Part shown: in pieces, positions 25,162-34,380 of the stretch
Layout: every line of letters begins with the position of its first letter
How positions within the stretch are numbered: the first letter of the stretch is position 1
Origin: Gracilaria vermiculophylla
Lineage: Eukaryota > Rhodophyta > Florideophyceae > Gracilariales > Gracilariaceae
Direction of reading: 5' to 3'
Assembly (NCBI GenBank): GCA_019155205.2
Contig: JAHNZQ020000016.1
Span: 651,527-715,526 of the forward strand
DNA: 64,000 bases
Translations under genes and position numbers: made by a program
The notes under the pieces: generated by a model
Databases searched by the model: none
Told to the model about the DNA's origin: nothing
The model's input: only the letters and a program-made list of their open reading frames with translations

Positions 25162-27522
25162 TTAGGAAGCGAACTCCATTGCAAGTTCTTTCAAAGCTTC
25201 TACTCCCCTGCCTTTCTCTCTTCTTCGGCGAGCAAGGTCAGTTTTCTGGTCGTTAAATGGTTGTCTTTCACCACTGGCTATAGCCCTCGCGATTTCACCC
25301 TTGTTCGCCCCAATTTCTAACTGATCCTTCTTTTCATTCTCCTCTCGTTTCGCGTTCCGAACTTCCTTCATCAATTCAGCGAATTCGGCAGGTTTATCGC
25401 TTAATGTAAAGGATCGCGCTACATGACCAAGATGCAGATTCCGAACGTGAAAGAAATCCCGCACCTCACGAGCATGAGTGGCATATGCCCGACAGTAGGC
25501 CTGAAATCCAGCCATTGCCATTTGTTTCATACGTCCGTCACCTTGAACAACTTTTTCGAGATTCTCTTGCAGCACTGATGTGACAAACCTCGTTGCGTAG
25601 GAAATACTGTCCGGAATACGAAGATTAACCTTGGGACTAAGACTTGCCAGAGCTGTAGAGCTCGAAACTTCGGTTATCGCAACCCCATTCGCTTCCAGTT
25701 TGCCAATATACGCTCTCTCGGAAGGGAGCAGGAACAGCAAAGCGTCACCTTGTGCTCCGATTCGAGCAGTTCGACCAGCGCGATGAAGATACTCTAACTC
25801 TTCTCCTTGTCCACCAGTCGGAGGATCGTATTGGACAGCAAAAGACAGACCGCTCAAATCGAGCCCTCTTGCAGCAACATCCGTGCATAGGAGAACTGCC
25901 CGGCTACTTTGTCTGAAGCTCTTTAACGATTCCGTTCTGTCCTTCTGTGGATGATTTCCATGGATATGATAGATTTGTAAGGGCACAAATGGCACTTTGG
26001 GCCCAGATTGCTTTTCGGAACTATCAAGTTCTTCCGGAAGCTTCAATCTCTTAAACAGTTCATGATGAAAATCCACAGAATCACAAGTACTGAAAAAAAC
26101 GATAATTTTGCATGGAGTTTTGCTCTCCTCTTTGGCTGAAGAAACGTTTTTGAGAGCTCTGAGCCTCAGAAAGCAGGCCAAGGTAACCAAACGATGGCGT
26201 TGTTCGACGATACAAAAATGCTGCTTCAGCTGCGTTGGCATGGAGAATTTACGTCCAGAACTATCAGATTGAATGTTGACCGATATCTCAACAGGGTTCT
26301 GCATTGAAAAGTTTCCAAGTCTTTCCACGTCCTTACGAAGCGTTGCCGAGAGGAGAATATTTGACCTGATCTTCTCTCGCCCATTCACTTTGTCGAGACG
26401 TTCGATAATCTCCTTCACCTCTGCTTCAAAACCTAAATCAAGTAACCGATCTGCTTCATCCAGCACTAGAAATTCACAGGAGTCGTACTTGAAGCTCATT
26501 GTGTTTCGCAAGTGATCTAAAAGTCTTCCAGGGGTTGCCACTAGTACACTGATTCCTTTTCGAAGGCGAGCCTTCTCTCTCTTCTTGCTTTCGCCACCTA
26601 CAACAGACCCAGTGACTATCCAGTGCCATGGGCGAAACAACTTGTTAGCCACATCTTCAACTTGATCGGCAAGCTCACGAGTCGGCACAACGAGAATAGC
26701 CATGGCCCCGTCTTCTCGAGCTATACGACGCCTTCGATTAAGGAGATAGTGAGCTATTGGCAAAATGTATGCCAGTGTCTTTCCTGAGCCTGTTGCACTA
26801 CGTACAAGAACATCAATCGCTAGTTGTCCTTCGTCAAGGTTTAGCATGGCTTTCAATAGCTTTTCTTGCACTTTTGTAGGCATTTTCATGCTCATTCGTG
26901 TTGTGAGATGATAACAAATAGAGCGATATAGGCCAAGCTCTTCAAATGTTTTAGCTGAGAAGTGCTCATCTTCTCCATTGTTTTCGATGGAGCCAGTTTC
27001 GTTCACCTCATTCTGTTGCTCGACATTGCTATCGGATTGCCCTCTAGTTTTTCCTTGGGACCCTATTACCGACAGGGTTGCATCCATTGCTTCTTTTGAG
27101 TCAGCCGGTTTCGAAGGAGCATATCTTGGTGCAGGAATCGGTTGATTTCTCTTCCTATGTTGTTCTTGACGGAGTGTTTGCATACTTTTGCCACTCCCAT
27201 CCTCGACTATGAGGTTAGGTAGAGTACTGAGTTTCTCAAGAGAAGTGCCATGTCTTCTCCGTTTGAAAGCTCTGTCCTGGTCGTTTGATTTATCTTCATT
27301 CCGTTCTGGTGTCTTTCCGTCTTCGATTCCGCTGGCAAACTCATCAGGACCCACAGGTTTGACATCATTCAATTTCTTCTTCCCCGTTTCTCTCATTCCT
27401 GCTTTTCGTTTGAGTTTCAGTTCCTCTCTTCTTCTTTTTTTCCATGAACCTTTCAATTTTTCTTTTGGAACTGAAATGATTGAGGATGCTGTTGGTTGAG
27501 AGACGGAAATGTTGAGCTCCAT
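25162..27522 (-). CDS. DBP7: DEAD-box RNA helicase, DDX31/Dbp7 family
   Basis: This is a 786-residue protein from the ATG at 27522. The first 190 residues are Lys/Arg rich, with nucleolar-localisation character. The helicase core follows: Q-motif region FEELGLYRSICYHL, motif I SATGSGKTLAY near 240, motif Ia VPTRELADQ, motif Ib TPGRLLDHL, motif II LDEADRLLDLGF near 353, motif III SATLR, and motif VI HRAGRTARIG near 580. The C-terminal block FFHVRNLHLGHVARSF near 690 and the GESKKREKARLRKGI insert are hallmarks of DDX31/Dbp7, which acts in early 60S ribosomal subunit assembly in the nucleolus. The core motifs are intact. It is divergent from RPB6 across 555 bases, close enough to suggest a shared promoter. 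Confidence 0.94.
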   Translation of the reverse strand: MELNISVSQPTASSIISVPKEKLKGSWKKRRREELKLKRKAGMRETGKKKLNDVKPVGPDEFASGIEDGKTPERNEDKSNDQDRAFKRRRHGTSLEKLSTLPNLIVEDGSGKSMQTLRQEQHRKRNQPIPAPRYAPSKPADSKEAMDATLSVIGSQGKTRGQSDSNVEQQNEVNETGSIENNGEDEHFSAKTFEELGLYRSICYHLTTRMSMKMPTKVQEKLLKAMLNLDEGQLAIDVLVRSATGSGKTLAYILPIAHYLLNRRRRIAREDGAMAILVVPTRELADQVEDVANKLFRPWHWIVTGSVVGGESKKREKARLRKGISVLVATPGRLLDHLRNTMSFKYDSCEFLVLDEADRLLDLGFEAEVKEIIERLDKVNGREKIRSNILLSATLRKDVERLGNFSMQNPVEISVNIQSDSSGRKFSMPTQLKQHFCIVEQRHRLVTLACFLRLRALKNVSSAKEESKTPCKIIVFFSTCDSVDFHHELFKRLKLPEELDSSEKQSGPKVPFVPLQIYHIHGNHPQKDRTESLKSFRQSSRAVLLCTDVAARGLDLSGLSFAVQYDPPTGGQGEELEYLHRAGRTARIGAQGDALLFLLPSERAYIGKLEANGVAITEVSSSTALASLSPKVNLRIPDSISYATRFVTSVLQENLEKVVQGDGRMKQMAMAGFQAYCRAYATHAREVRDFFHVRNLHLGHVARSFTLSDKPAEFAELMKEVRNAKREENEKKDQLEIGANKGEIARAIASGERQPFNDQKTDLARRRREKGRGVEALKELAMEFAS

Positions 27523-28077
27523 ATTTGTTGGCTTTCTTCTCGCAGAGAAGAGGCAGTTTGTGGTCAAAGAATAAAACCTGAACAGACCTCCCTCGAAACC
27601 CCACTTCCGTCACAGGCGTGCAACCTCTGGTACATCCAGTTCACATCTTGAAGACAAGCGGACGTCGTCCTTCGCTCCCATTGTTCATTCCTACCCATCG
27701 CTATATGACATCTGGTCCATGGGCATGTCAAAATGATATCTAAGTGTTGACAAACTGCGAGCCGACTTCTCTCGTCGGCGGGAGCGTGGACATGTTGGTG
27801 TCGTCTCTCTCGATGATGAGATTTTTAAATATTATTAAAAAGCTCGAACTTTCAACTTGCAAACCAGCAAACCCGGACCCCAAAAGATCAAAGCGCGGCA
27901 CGCTGTGGGGCCGTGCCGCTTGACCGGCTCTACAACAGATACCGTCGTGCACAATGGTACGCAGGGTTTGACTGTCACTTTCGCGAAGGCAGAAGAGTCC
28001 CTCTCCTCAGCTCCGAGAATTCTTGTTCCAAAGCATAGCTCTTTCTCATTTCGAGGAGGCTTATTCTGTGAGAGGAC
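27523..28077. promoter_or_regulatory. Divergent spacer, DDX31 / RPB6
   Basis: These 555 bases separate the DDX31 and RPB6 start codons. Both are growth-related RNA-metabolism genes, so co-regulation is plausible. No TATA box stands out. Confidence 0.4.
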
Positions 28078-28658
28078 ATGGATGAAGATGATGGCGATAA
28101 CCAGTACGTATTTGTTTTCGGGCGCACGAAGGTATTTTCTGGATCTCATCAAAATGGGTGGTGTTTTGCTAACATTTGTCTTCGACTCATGGCAGCATGC
28201 AAGATTATAATGATGATGTCCCCGAAGAGAATGATTATGAAGAAGACAATGTAGATAACACACGAGAACCAGAGACAGTTCCATCAAAAAACGCACCGCT
28301 AAACGCGACACCGGCAGAAGAAAAGATAACCACGAAGTTTCTGACAAAATATGAGCGAGGTGCGTTAGTCCATTCAAAGTTTCTTTTGGGGTTTGATTAG
28401 CGATTGTTAACCACCGCGCCAAACTGCTCCTGTTAAATAACGACAGCACGTATACTAGGAACTCGAGCGTTGCAGTTGAGCATGGGTGCACCGCCAATGG
28501 TCGAGGTAATAGGCGATACAGACCCGCTTGTTATAGCGAAACGAGAGCTCCAGGAAAAGAAAATACCAATCACAATCAGAAGGTTTCTGCCGGATGGAAC
28601 ATACGAGGACTGGACTCTGCAGGAACTCAATATCCCGAGCATGGGTTCAGCACCATAA
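28078..28658 (+). CDS. RPB6: RNA polymerase I/II/III shared subunit RPB6
   Basis: This is a three-exon gene: 28078-28103, 28196-28359 and 28447-28658. The first intron begins GTACGT and ends GGCAG; the second begins GTGCGT and ends GACAG. They are 92 and 87 bases long. The spliced product is 133 residues. The acidic N-terminus is rich in Asp, Glu and Asn. The conserved C-terminal domain reads [20 protein letters not shown], then [35 protein letters not shown] and LQELNIP, as in RPB6/POLR2F. RPB6 is shared by all three nuclear RNA polymerases and stabilises the clamp region. The exon-exon joins restore codons exactly (phases 2 and 1). It is the clearest multi-intron gene in the arm. Confidence 0.96.
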
Positions 28659-28780
28659 TTCGTTTACAAAGCACATGAACTGGGATGTGCTTGTGTTGTC
28701 ATTTTTGAGCTTGTTCTTCGTCTACCAACTCATTTTTACCTTTCGACTATGCAATGTCCCTTCATGACCTAAGCAAAACT

Positions 28781-29914
28781 TTACTCGACACCCAACAGCT
28801 GAGCTCCAACCCATTTCTCCCCTGGTTGAACGGTGGCTGGGTTTGTGACGCACGCTGGCTCGATGCATACGAAGTTTTTCCATCCTGGGTCGGCACCTTC
28901 TGCCCCAAAAGGATTCCAGAGTGTTGTCTCTGGTAATGTCGGAGTCTTCTTAATCTTTAGCACTTTTAGGGAGGAAAAGTCAAACATTGCTAGTTCATCT
29001 GGTACATTTAGATAAATGCGATCTGTTTCTTCACTAAGCATCGTTCCTGCACCACTGTCTTCTTGCTCTGGCATTTCCTTGTCACCTTCTAGTCGATTCA
29101 GATGCTTTAGATTCTCGAATCCAAACACTCGAGCGTCTTTAATCTCAGCTGTCTTGAAGTAATTGTGGAAAGCGCATGTAAATGAAAATGGCTTGTCATC
29201 GGTATTTGTTACCGTTAGCTTTGTTTCGAGTCCACTAAAACTGAGCGTCACAGTGTACTCCGCATCGAACTTGTACGGCCACGCGGCCATCGCTTCTTGA
29301 CCAGATTCGCTACTCAAGCCAAACGCAGCAGATACTGAACCATCTTCATTAACTACCGTGGTGCGAATTCGCCAGTCAGATACGCGTGCGAACCCATGTT
29401 GAACCAGATCACCATATGGACCAAACTGTGGGAAGCATATGGGGATGCCTCCTCTGATCGCCTTGCCACCAAGTTGCCACTTGTTCTGGTCTGAAACCCA
29501 GAAATGGTCTTCTCCCCGAGTGGTCCAGCTAGTCACTGCAGCACCGTAGCAGTAGATCTGCGCTTCTTGCGAACTTGGTGCATGACGAATAATGACCTTG
29601 GGCATCTCATTGTTTCCCATAGTTATTTCAATTGGCTGTTTGTCAGGGGGTGCATCGGTTGGAGGCATGGGTGGAAGATTCGGATCATTTTTGTCAACAG
29701 AACGACGGCGCACGTTGAGCTCTTCTTGTAACTGCTTTGCAATATCATCAAAGTTGGCAGCCATCATGTTTGCACGGCGAAGCCCAAGGCCTACATTCGG
29801 CCTACCTTTTTCAGTGGTCTTGCTAGCTTGACACCATTCAGTCCCGTGAAAGCTGGAACGAGTTGAAGATCTCAGACTCGGGACACATGATGAAGCGAAC
29901 GCTGACATTGGCAT
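28781..29914 (-). CDS. Glucose-6-phosphate 1-epimerase
   Basis: This is a 377-residue protein, starting at the ATG at 29914; the frame is open further upstream but has no ATG. The C-terminal 290 residues are an aldose-1-epimerase fold of the YeaD/YMR099C type: GAAVTSWTTRGEDHFWVS, the GGIPICFPQFGPYG loop, HGFARVSDW, the catalytic His in FTCAFHNYF, and the catalytic Glu in FVCIEPACV. It interconverts alpha and beta anomers of glucose 6-phosphate. The first 60-70 residues are Ser/Arg rich with few acids (MPMSAFASSCVPSLRSSTRS) and look like an organelle transit peptide, so a plastid location is inferred. It is convergent with RPB6 at 122 bases. Confidence 0.92.
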   Translation of the reverse strand: MPMSAFASSCVPSLRSSTRSSFHGTEWCQASKTTEKGRPNVGLGLRRANMMAANFDDIAKQLQEELNVRRRSVDKNDPNLPPMPPTDAPPDKQPIEITMGNNEMPKVIIRHAPSSQEAQIYCYGAAVTSWTTRGEDHFWVSDQNKWQLGGKAIRGGIPICFPQFGPYGDLVQHGFARVSDWRIRTTVVNEDGSVSAAFGLSSESGQEAMAAWPYKFDAEYTVTLSFSGLETKLTVTNTDDKPFSFTCAFHNYFKTAEIKDARVFGFENLKHLNRLEGDKEMPEQEDSGAGTMLSEETDRIYLNVPDELAMFDFSSLKVLKIKKTPTLPETTLWNPFGAEGADPGWKNFVCIEPACVTNPATVQPGEKWVGAQLLGVE

Positions 29915-30557
29915 TTTGGCTAATTGCTGAGGAAACAAACGGACAGAAGCACCAGAGAAATGTGTTTCACCGCGTTGGTGCGGTTCAGTGTCGGGAAGAG
30001 GAGGCTTTGCATGCACTTATGGATTTGGTGGCTTTTCGGGATATAACTTGGCTCGTTTATTATCTTTTCACGCTCTTCGGATGGGATCCACCCCGGATCG
30101 AAATTCAGCGAGAAGACTCGTGTGAATATCGCCCTCGTCCAACAATCCAGGGCCTCATTCGCCCCCGGTACTGTTGGCGAGATTCTGCATATAACCCTGT
30201 TTCACTGTTGTGTTGGCAGCTCGGTGGTTGGCAGGCCCCGGAAATGCACTAGCAGATCAGGTGAGATTCCTGCGTTGCTCATTGATCTCTATCCAATGAA
30301 CTTGATCCAGACTTGATGCAAACGGCACACACCACCATCGGAGCACATTCCGAAAAGTAAAATATTTCGCTTAATTTGTTTTGAAAGGTTGCTTTTTGAG
30401 CTGTGCTTGATCTTGAACACTGTGGCGCTGCCACCGTCGTCGTGCATATCATAGTTGCTAGGTGGGGATTGTAATTGCTCACGGATCTACAACATTCATT
30501 CGAGAAAGCTCTGGCGTCTTTGTTGTCAAAGTACGCTTCTCCGCCTCAAAACGAGCC
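29915..30557. promoter_or_regulatory. Divergent spacer, G6P epimerase / La
   Basis: These 643 bases lie between two divergent ATGs. I see no gene. It is the last divergent spacer before strand alternation ends. Confidence 0.35.
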
Positions 30558-31712
30558 ATGGTTCCATCAAAAATCGAGGATGCAAAAGAGGCTGACCTGG
30601 AAGCAATTCGCACTCAAATAGAATACTACTTTTCAGACTCAAATCTTCCCAGAGACAAGTTTCTTCGCGCCAAGACGGAGGAGAACGAAAAAGGGTATGT
30701 GCCCATACCTGTTTTATTGTCTTTCAATAGACTGCAGGCTCTTGGCGCAAATGTGCAGAACGTCATCCAGGCCGTACAAGGCTCTGAACTGGTCGGTCTT
30801 GACAAGGCGCACACGAGCATCAGGCGGCTTGTGCCCCTGCCTGAGGAAGACCTTTTTCCTCAGCGAGCAATTTTCGTGAAGGGCTGGACTCCCGGTGGAT
30901 CCGAGCCTACTCTGGAGTACTTTAAGGAACTGTTTGCCCCCTCTGGGAACGTGCTTTCCGTGAGAATTCGACGGTGGAAAGATGAAAAAGGAAGGCATTT
31001 TAAGGGCTCCGTATTCGTGGAGATGGAAAGCGCGGAAGCCGTGGAGAGGGTTCAAGCAGAAGAGTATACGATCACGGTCAAAGACGACAGCGGGCGTGAC
31101 ATTGAGAAGAAGCTGCAAGTGCTGCCCGTTGATGAATACTTTAAAGAAAAACAGAAGGAAAGGAGTGCGACGAATGAACGCAAGCAACAGGCGCGTGCGG
31201 CCAGAAAGCAAAAGCGGAGTAACGGTGAGGCCAAAGCGGTAGGCGCCAAGTCGGAGGACAAAGGGGAAGCGGAGGAAAACGGAAAACAATCGAGCACGCA
31301 CGAAGATGCAAAGGATCAGAAATTCAGCGCTGGTCTCATTCTCAAGTTCGAAGGGTTTGGCGCCGATGTCTCTCGAGAAGATATTCGTGAAGCGTTTGAG
31401 CCTCACGGGGATGTTGCGTGGGTAGACTTCCGCATCGGCGACTCCGAAGGGCACATCCGTTTTGCAAACGAGGGAGCCGCGAAGGTGGCTTGCGAGGCAA
31501 TGAAGAAATCAGGCACAGAGTTTGGCGGCAAGGTGCCCACTTTCTGTGTTCTCGAGGGAGAAGCAGAAGAGCTGTACTGGAAACAGCTTTGGGAGCAGAA
31601 ACAGGCCAATTTCCGAAACTCCAAGAAGCGACGCCGAGAGCAAGGTCGAAGTGGCAGAGGGGCCAAACGATTCCGCGGACGGGGTAGATCCGGTGCTCGA
31701 CGAGGAAGTTAG
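30558..31712 (+). CDS. LA1: La ribonucleoprotein (SSB/La autoantigen homologue)
   Basis: This is a 384-residue protein from the ATG at 30558. The La motif is at about 15-95: IRTQIEYYFSDSNLPRDKFL, then GYVPIPVLLSFNRL. RRM1 follows (about 105-200) with AIFVKGWTPGG and KGSVFVEM. A Lys/Glu/Arg-rich linker leads to a second, C-terminal RRM (about 255-340) with LILKFEGFG and EGHIRF. The tail is Arg/Gly rich, with basic stretches (KKRRREQGRSGRG) that can serve as a nuclear signal and RNA contact. La binds 3' UUU ends of new RNA polymerase III transcripts. GC is already higher than in upstream genes (53% in one 60-base line counted by hand). Confidence 0.95.
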   Translation: MVPSKIEDAKEADLEAIRTQIEYYFSDSNLPRDKFLRAKTEENEKGYVPIPVLLSFNRLQALGANVQNVIQAVQGSELVGLDKAHTSIRRLVPLPEEDLFPQRAIFVKGWTPGGSEPTLEYFKELFAPSGNVLSVRIRRWKDEKGRHFKGSVFVEMESAEAVERVQAEEYTITVKDDSGRDIEKKLQVLPVDEYFKEKQKERSATNERKQQARAARKQKRSNGEAKAVGAKSEDKGEAEENGKQSSTHEDAKDQKFSAGLILKFEGFGADVSREDIREAFEPHGDVAWVDFRIGDSEGHIRFANEGAAKVACEAMKKSGTEFGGKVPTFCVLEGEAEELYWKQLWEQKQANFRNSKKRRREQGRSGRGAKRFRGRGRSGARRGS

Positions 31713-32411
31713 GGGATGTTGACTGTGCCGTGCTGACTGTTGCAAAACTGTGAGGATGCACGTCAGACGCATGGCGAATCGTGACACAGTAACAGGCAAG
31801 AGGTGCTAGTGACATGCAGGAGAGCAGCACTGTTTTGGCGGCTGATTGAATTGATGAGGAAAACACGTGGTCAAGTGTGCTGATGGGCAGTTTTTGCTCT
31901 GCACATGTTGCAATGCAAACGACAGTGAACAGATTTGACTACACGGTGTTGGGGGAAGGGTTAACCCTTACCACACCTTTTGGCGAGCAAGTAGTACACC
32001 GAGCCTTGTGCGTACTGCCAGTATACGCTCTGTAATTGTTTGTTTGGCGCCCCCACGCACAAGGTTGCGTGTTGCGTCCAGTTGTCAGCATTCGTAGGTG
32101 GTGTGCGTGTGACGCACCTCGACCGCTCGAGGATGGTTAACGTAGTGCAAAGATTATGACAAGAGCAAGTTGCACTGTACCTCTGACAGTGTTACCTCAC
32201 CTGTTTTGGTTGATGATGTTGTGCTGTTGTGTTTTTCCTTTTGCTTTTTGAGATTCAAGTGGTGTGACTGACGATGCTACGTACAAGCCAGTGCGTAGCG
32301 CCAATACATTGCTGCCAGGCAAACAGTGCGCAGTGCAAAACAGCTGATGAACAGCACGTTGTAGGAGAGAGTGTCGGTTTGTTCGGTTTGTTGCTCGATG
32401 AGGTGGCGAGA
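31713..32411. other. Spacer between La and BAR gene
   Basis: This spacer contains no supported gene. It holds a 14-base perfect palindrome AAGGGTTAACCCTT near 31957-31970. The BAR promoter elements lie just to its right. Confidence 0.4.
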
Positions 32412-32438
32412 GGGAGGCAAGACGAAGTCTTGCCTCCC
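32412..32438. promoter_or_regulatory. Perfect 12-bp inverted repeat upstream of BAR gene TATA box
   Basis: GGGAGGCAAGAC is followed by GAA and then its exact reverse complement, ending 12 bases before a TATAAATA box. It could bind a dimeric regulator or form a hairpin. Confidence 0.75.
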
Positions 32439-32450
32439 AGGCAGAAAGTG

Positions 32451-32458
32451 TATAAATA
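32451..32458 (+). promoter_or_regulatory. TATA box of BAR-domain gene
   Basis: TATAAATA lies 115 bases upstream of the BAR gene ATG, immediately downstream of a perfect inverted repeat. Confidence 0.6.
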
Positions 32459-32565
32459 CGGCGCCGAAAGCGAGGCGGGCTGGATGGAGTCGTACCATCA
32501 AGCTCAAGAGCTTTTCTGCAGCGCGGCGACCAACTGTTTGACGCTTTTGTTGTTGCAAGTGAAAG

Positions 32566-33417
32566 ATGATGCACAAAATCAAGAAGGCGGCTGTTCGCGA
32601 CAAGACGGCGGACAATGCGGAGTTTGCGGACTACAAGAATCGACTGGAGCGGCTGGGGTCGTACTTGCAGGCGTCATCGGCGGCGCTGAACGAGTCTGAG
32701 AGGGCGTGGAAGGAGGTTTGCAACCGGCAAAAGGTGTTTGCGGAGGCGTTTGCCAACAGCTACCCGGACAAGGACGAGGTGCGCGATTTCGGCAAGCAAT
32801 CGGCGCAGGCGTCGCAGGCGCTGGTGAAGGAGTTTGTGCTCAAGACGGAGGGGTCGACGGCGGCGCACTGGGCGGTGGACGCGGTTGTGCAGGAGTACCT
32901 GGGCGAGGTGGGGGCGATTTCCGGGGAGTACAAGGCGGTGGCGGACGCCAAGACCGAAGTGGTGCTGTACACGAAGAAGGTGGACGACCTGCAGAACGCC
33001 AAAAAGGCGGACGAGGCGAAGATCGCGCGCAACATCGAAAAGCTGGAGGAGGCGAAGAAGGCGTACGAGGACATTCTGGAGCGCGTGGTGGACAAGATGA
33101 AGGAGGTGTACAACAAGCGGCAGGTGGCGCTCAAGGCGACGTACGTGGCGTACTGGAGCTCGCAGCTGCGCGCGTTCAACCTGCTGGACACGTCTCTGGA
33201 GGCGACGCGCGAGTTTGTGCAGGGCTCGGTGGGGGCGCTGTCGGCGATCGACATCAAGGGCATGACGGCGGACGACGTGAGCAAGTTCCTTGAAAGCAAC
33301 ACGACGCCGAGCTCGTCGCCCAAGAAGGGCGCGACGGGCGGCGGCAAGGAGGTGCCCACGTCGCCGGTGGAAGACGGGTCGGAGGCGCCGGCCGAGCCGC
33401 CCGCTGCGGCGGTGTGA
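32566..33417 (+). CDS. BAR-domain protein
   Basis: This is a 283-residue protein; two ATGs (32566 and 32569) are in frame. Residues about 15-235 are almost wholly helical and charged, with heptad-like leucine and lysine spacing, for example RLERLGSYLQ near the start, VDDLQNAKKADEAKIARN in the middle and KATYVAYWSSQLRAFN near the end. This matches the amphiphysin/endophilin-type BAR domain that dimerises and bends membranes in endocytosis and trafficking. The last 45 residues are Ser/Pro/Gly/Ala rich and disordered (TPSSSPKKGATGG). No SH3 domain is present. GC in the gene is clearly higher than in the left arm. The exact subfamily is uncertain. Confidence 0.82.
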   Translation: MMHKIKKAAVRDKTADNAEFADYKNRLERLGSYLQASSAALNESERAWKEVCNRQKVFAEAFANSYPDKDEVRDFGKQSAQASQALVKEFVLKTEGSTAAHWAVDAVVQEYLGEVGAISGEYKAVADAKTEVVLYTKKVDDLQNAKKADEAKIARNIEKLEEAKKAYEDILERVVDKMKEVYNKRQVALKATYVAYWSSQLRAFNLLDTSLEATREFVQGSVGALSAIDIKGMTADDVSKFLESNTTPSSSPKKGATGGGKEVPTSPVEDGSEAPAEPPAAAV

Positions 33418-33515
33418 ACTGCACGCACGCACGCGGTATCGTGATGCAGAGCAAAATCATTAAACGCGTAGTTTTTTAGCGATTGAGTGGTGTGCGTTGC
33501 ACGGCGCGCTCGCAA

Positions 33516-33652
33516 TGCAATTGCAGGGCGCAATGCAATTGCAGAGCGCAATGCGTAATGCAATTGCAGACCAATTGCAGAGCGCAATGCAATTGCAGAG
33601 CGCAGTGCAAATTGCACAGCGCAGTGCAAATTGCACAGCGCAACGCAATTGC
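33516..33652. repeat. Array of TGCAATTGCA palindromes
   Basis: At least four exact copies of the palindrome TGCAATTGCA (33516, 33534, 33559, 33588) are followed by two TGCAAATTGCA (33606, 33625) and a CGCAATTGCA (33643), spaced about 18-29 bases apart and joined by GAGCGC-like linkers. The array lies downstream of the BAR gene and upstream of the first MgtC gene, inside otherwise GC-rich DNA. Confidence 0.85.
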
Positions 33653-34380
33653 AGCGCACAGTGCTGCGCGGCAGAGCGCCGGGGCGCAGGCGTGAGCGCT
33701 TTCGGTGCTTGCGTGCAGCGGAATCAGACGCAGGGGGGGGGGGGAGCACGCGCGTAATAGGTGCGCAGTAGGGCTGGCCACGCACAGTATGGTGCGTGGC
33801 GTCGGCGCAGAGCGGCACGGTGGGCGGAGGCAGGCACACGAGAAGGGCGCAGCGAAGAGCAGACGGAGGCGGCTGCCGCTGCCACTGGTGCGCGCTCGCT
33901 CACGGCGCGGCCGCCGCCGCGCGCGATGCGCACATCGCGCGCCGCCCTTTGCGCCGCTGCGTCCCCTCCACCACGCACCGCCGCACGCCTGCGCAGCGCG
34001 CGCCGATATTTTGCGCGCTGCATCTCGCGGCGGCGCCGGCGCGCCGCCGCCGCTCGTTTCGGCGCGCGCGCGCGCCCCACGTGGCGCACGTGGCGCGCGC
34101 CGTGGCATGTGCGCCGTCGAGTGGCGGCGCCGCGCGGCTGGTGCGCCTTGGGCGGCCGCGTGCCGCTGCGCGCGCGCCGCGCGCTTCCACCGCGCCGCCG
34201 CACACGCCGCGCGCCACTGCTGCCGCCGCGCGCCCGCCGCGCGCCGCCTGCCGCCTGCCGCCTGCCGCCTGCCGCGCGTTGGCGGCTGCCGCTCGCTGCT
34301 GCGCTGCAGAAACGTCGCGCCGCCCGCCCGCGCGCCCGACGCCTGCCGCCGCGTGCCAGCCAACGCGCCCAGCGCCCATC
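33653..34380. other. Extremely GC-rich upstream region of first MgtC gene
   Basis: There is no supported gene. Long open frames on both strands result from the scarcity of AT-containing stop codons. One 60-base line here counts 52 G+C. The first MgtC promoter is expected here but no TATA box is visible. Confidence 0.45.
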
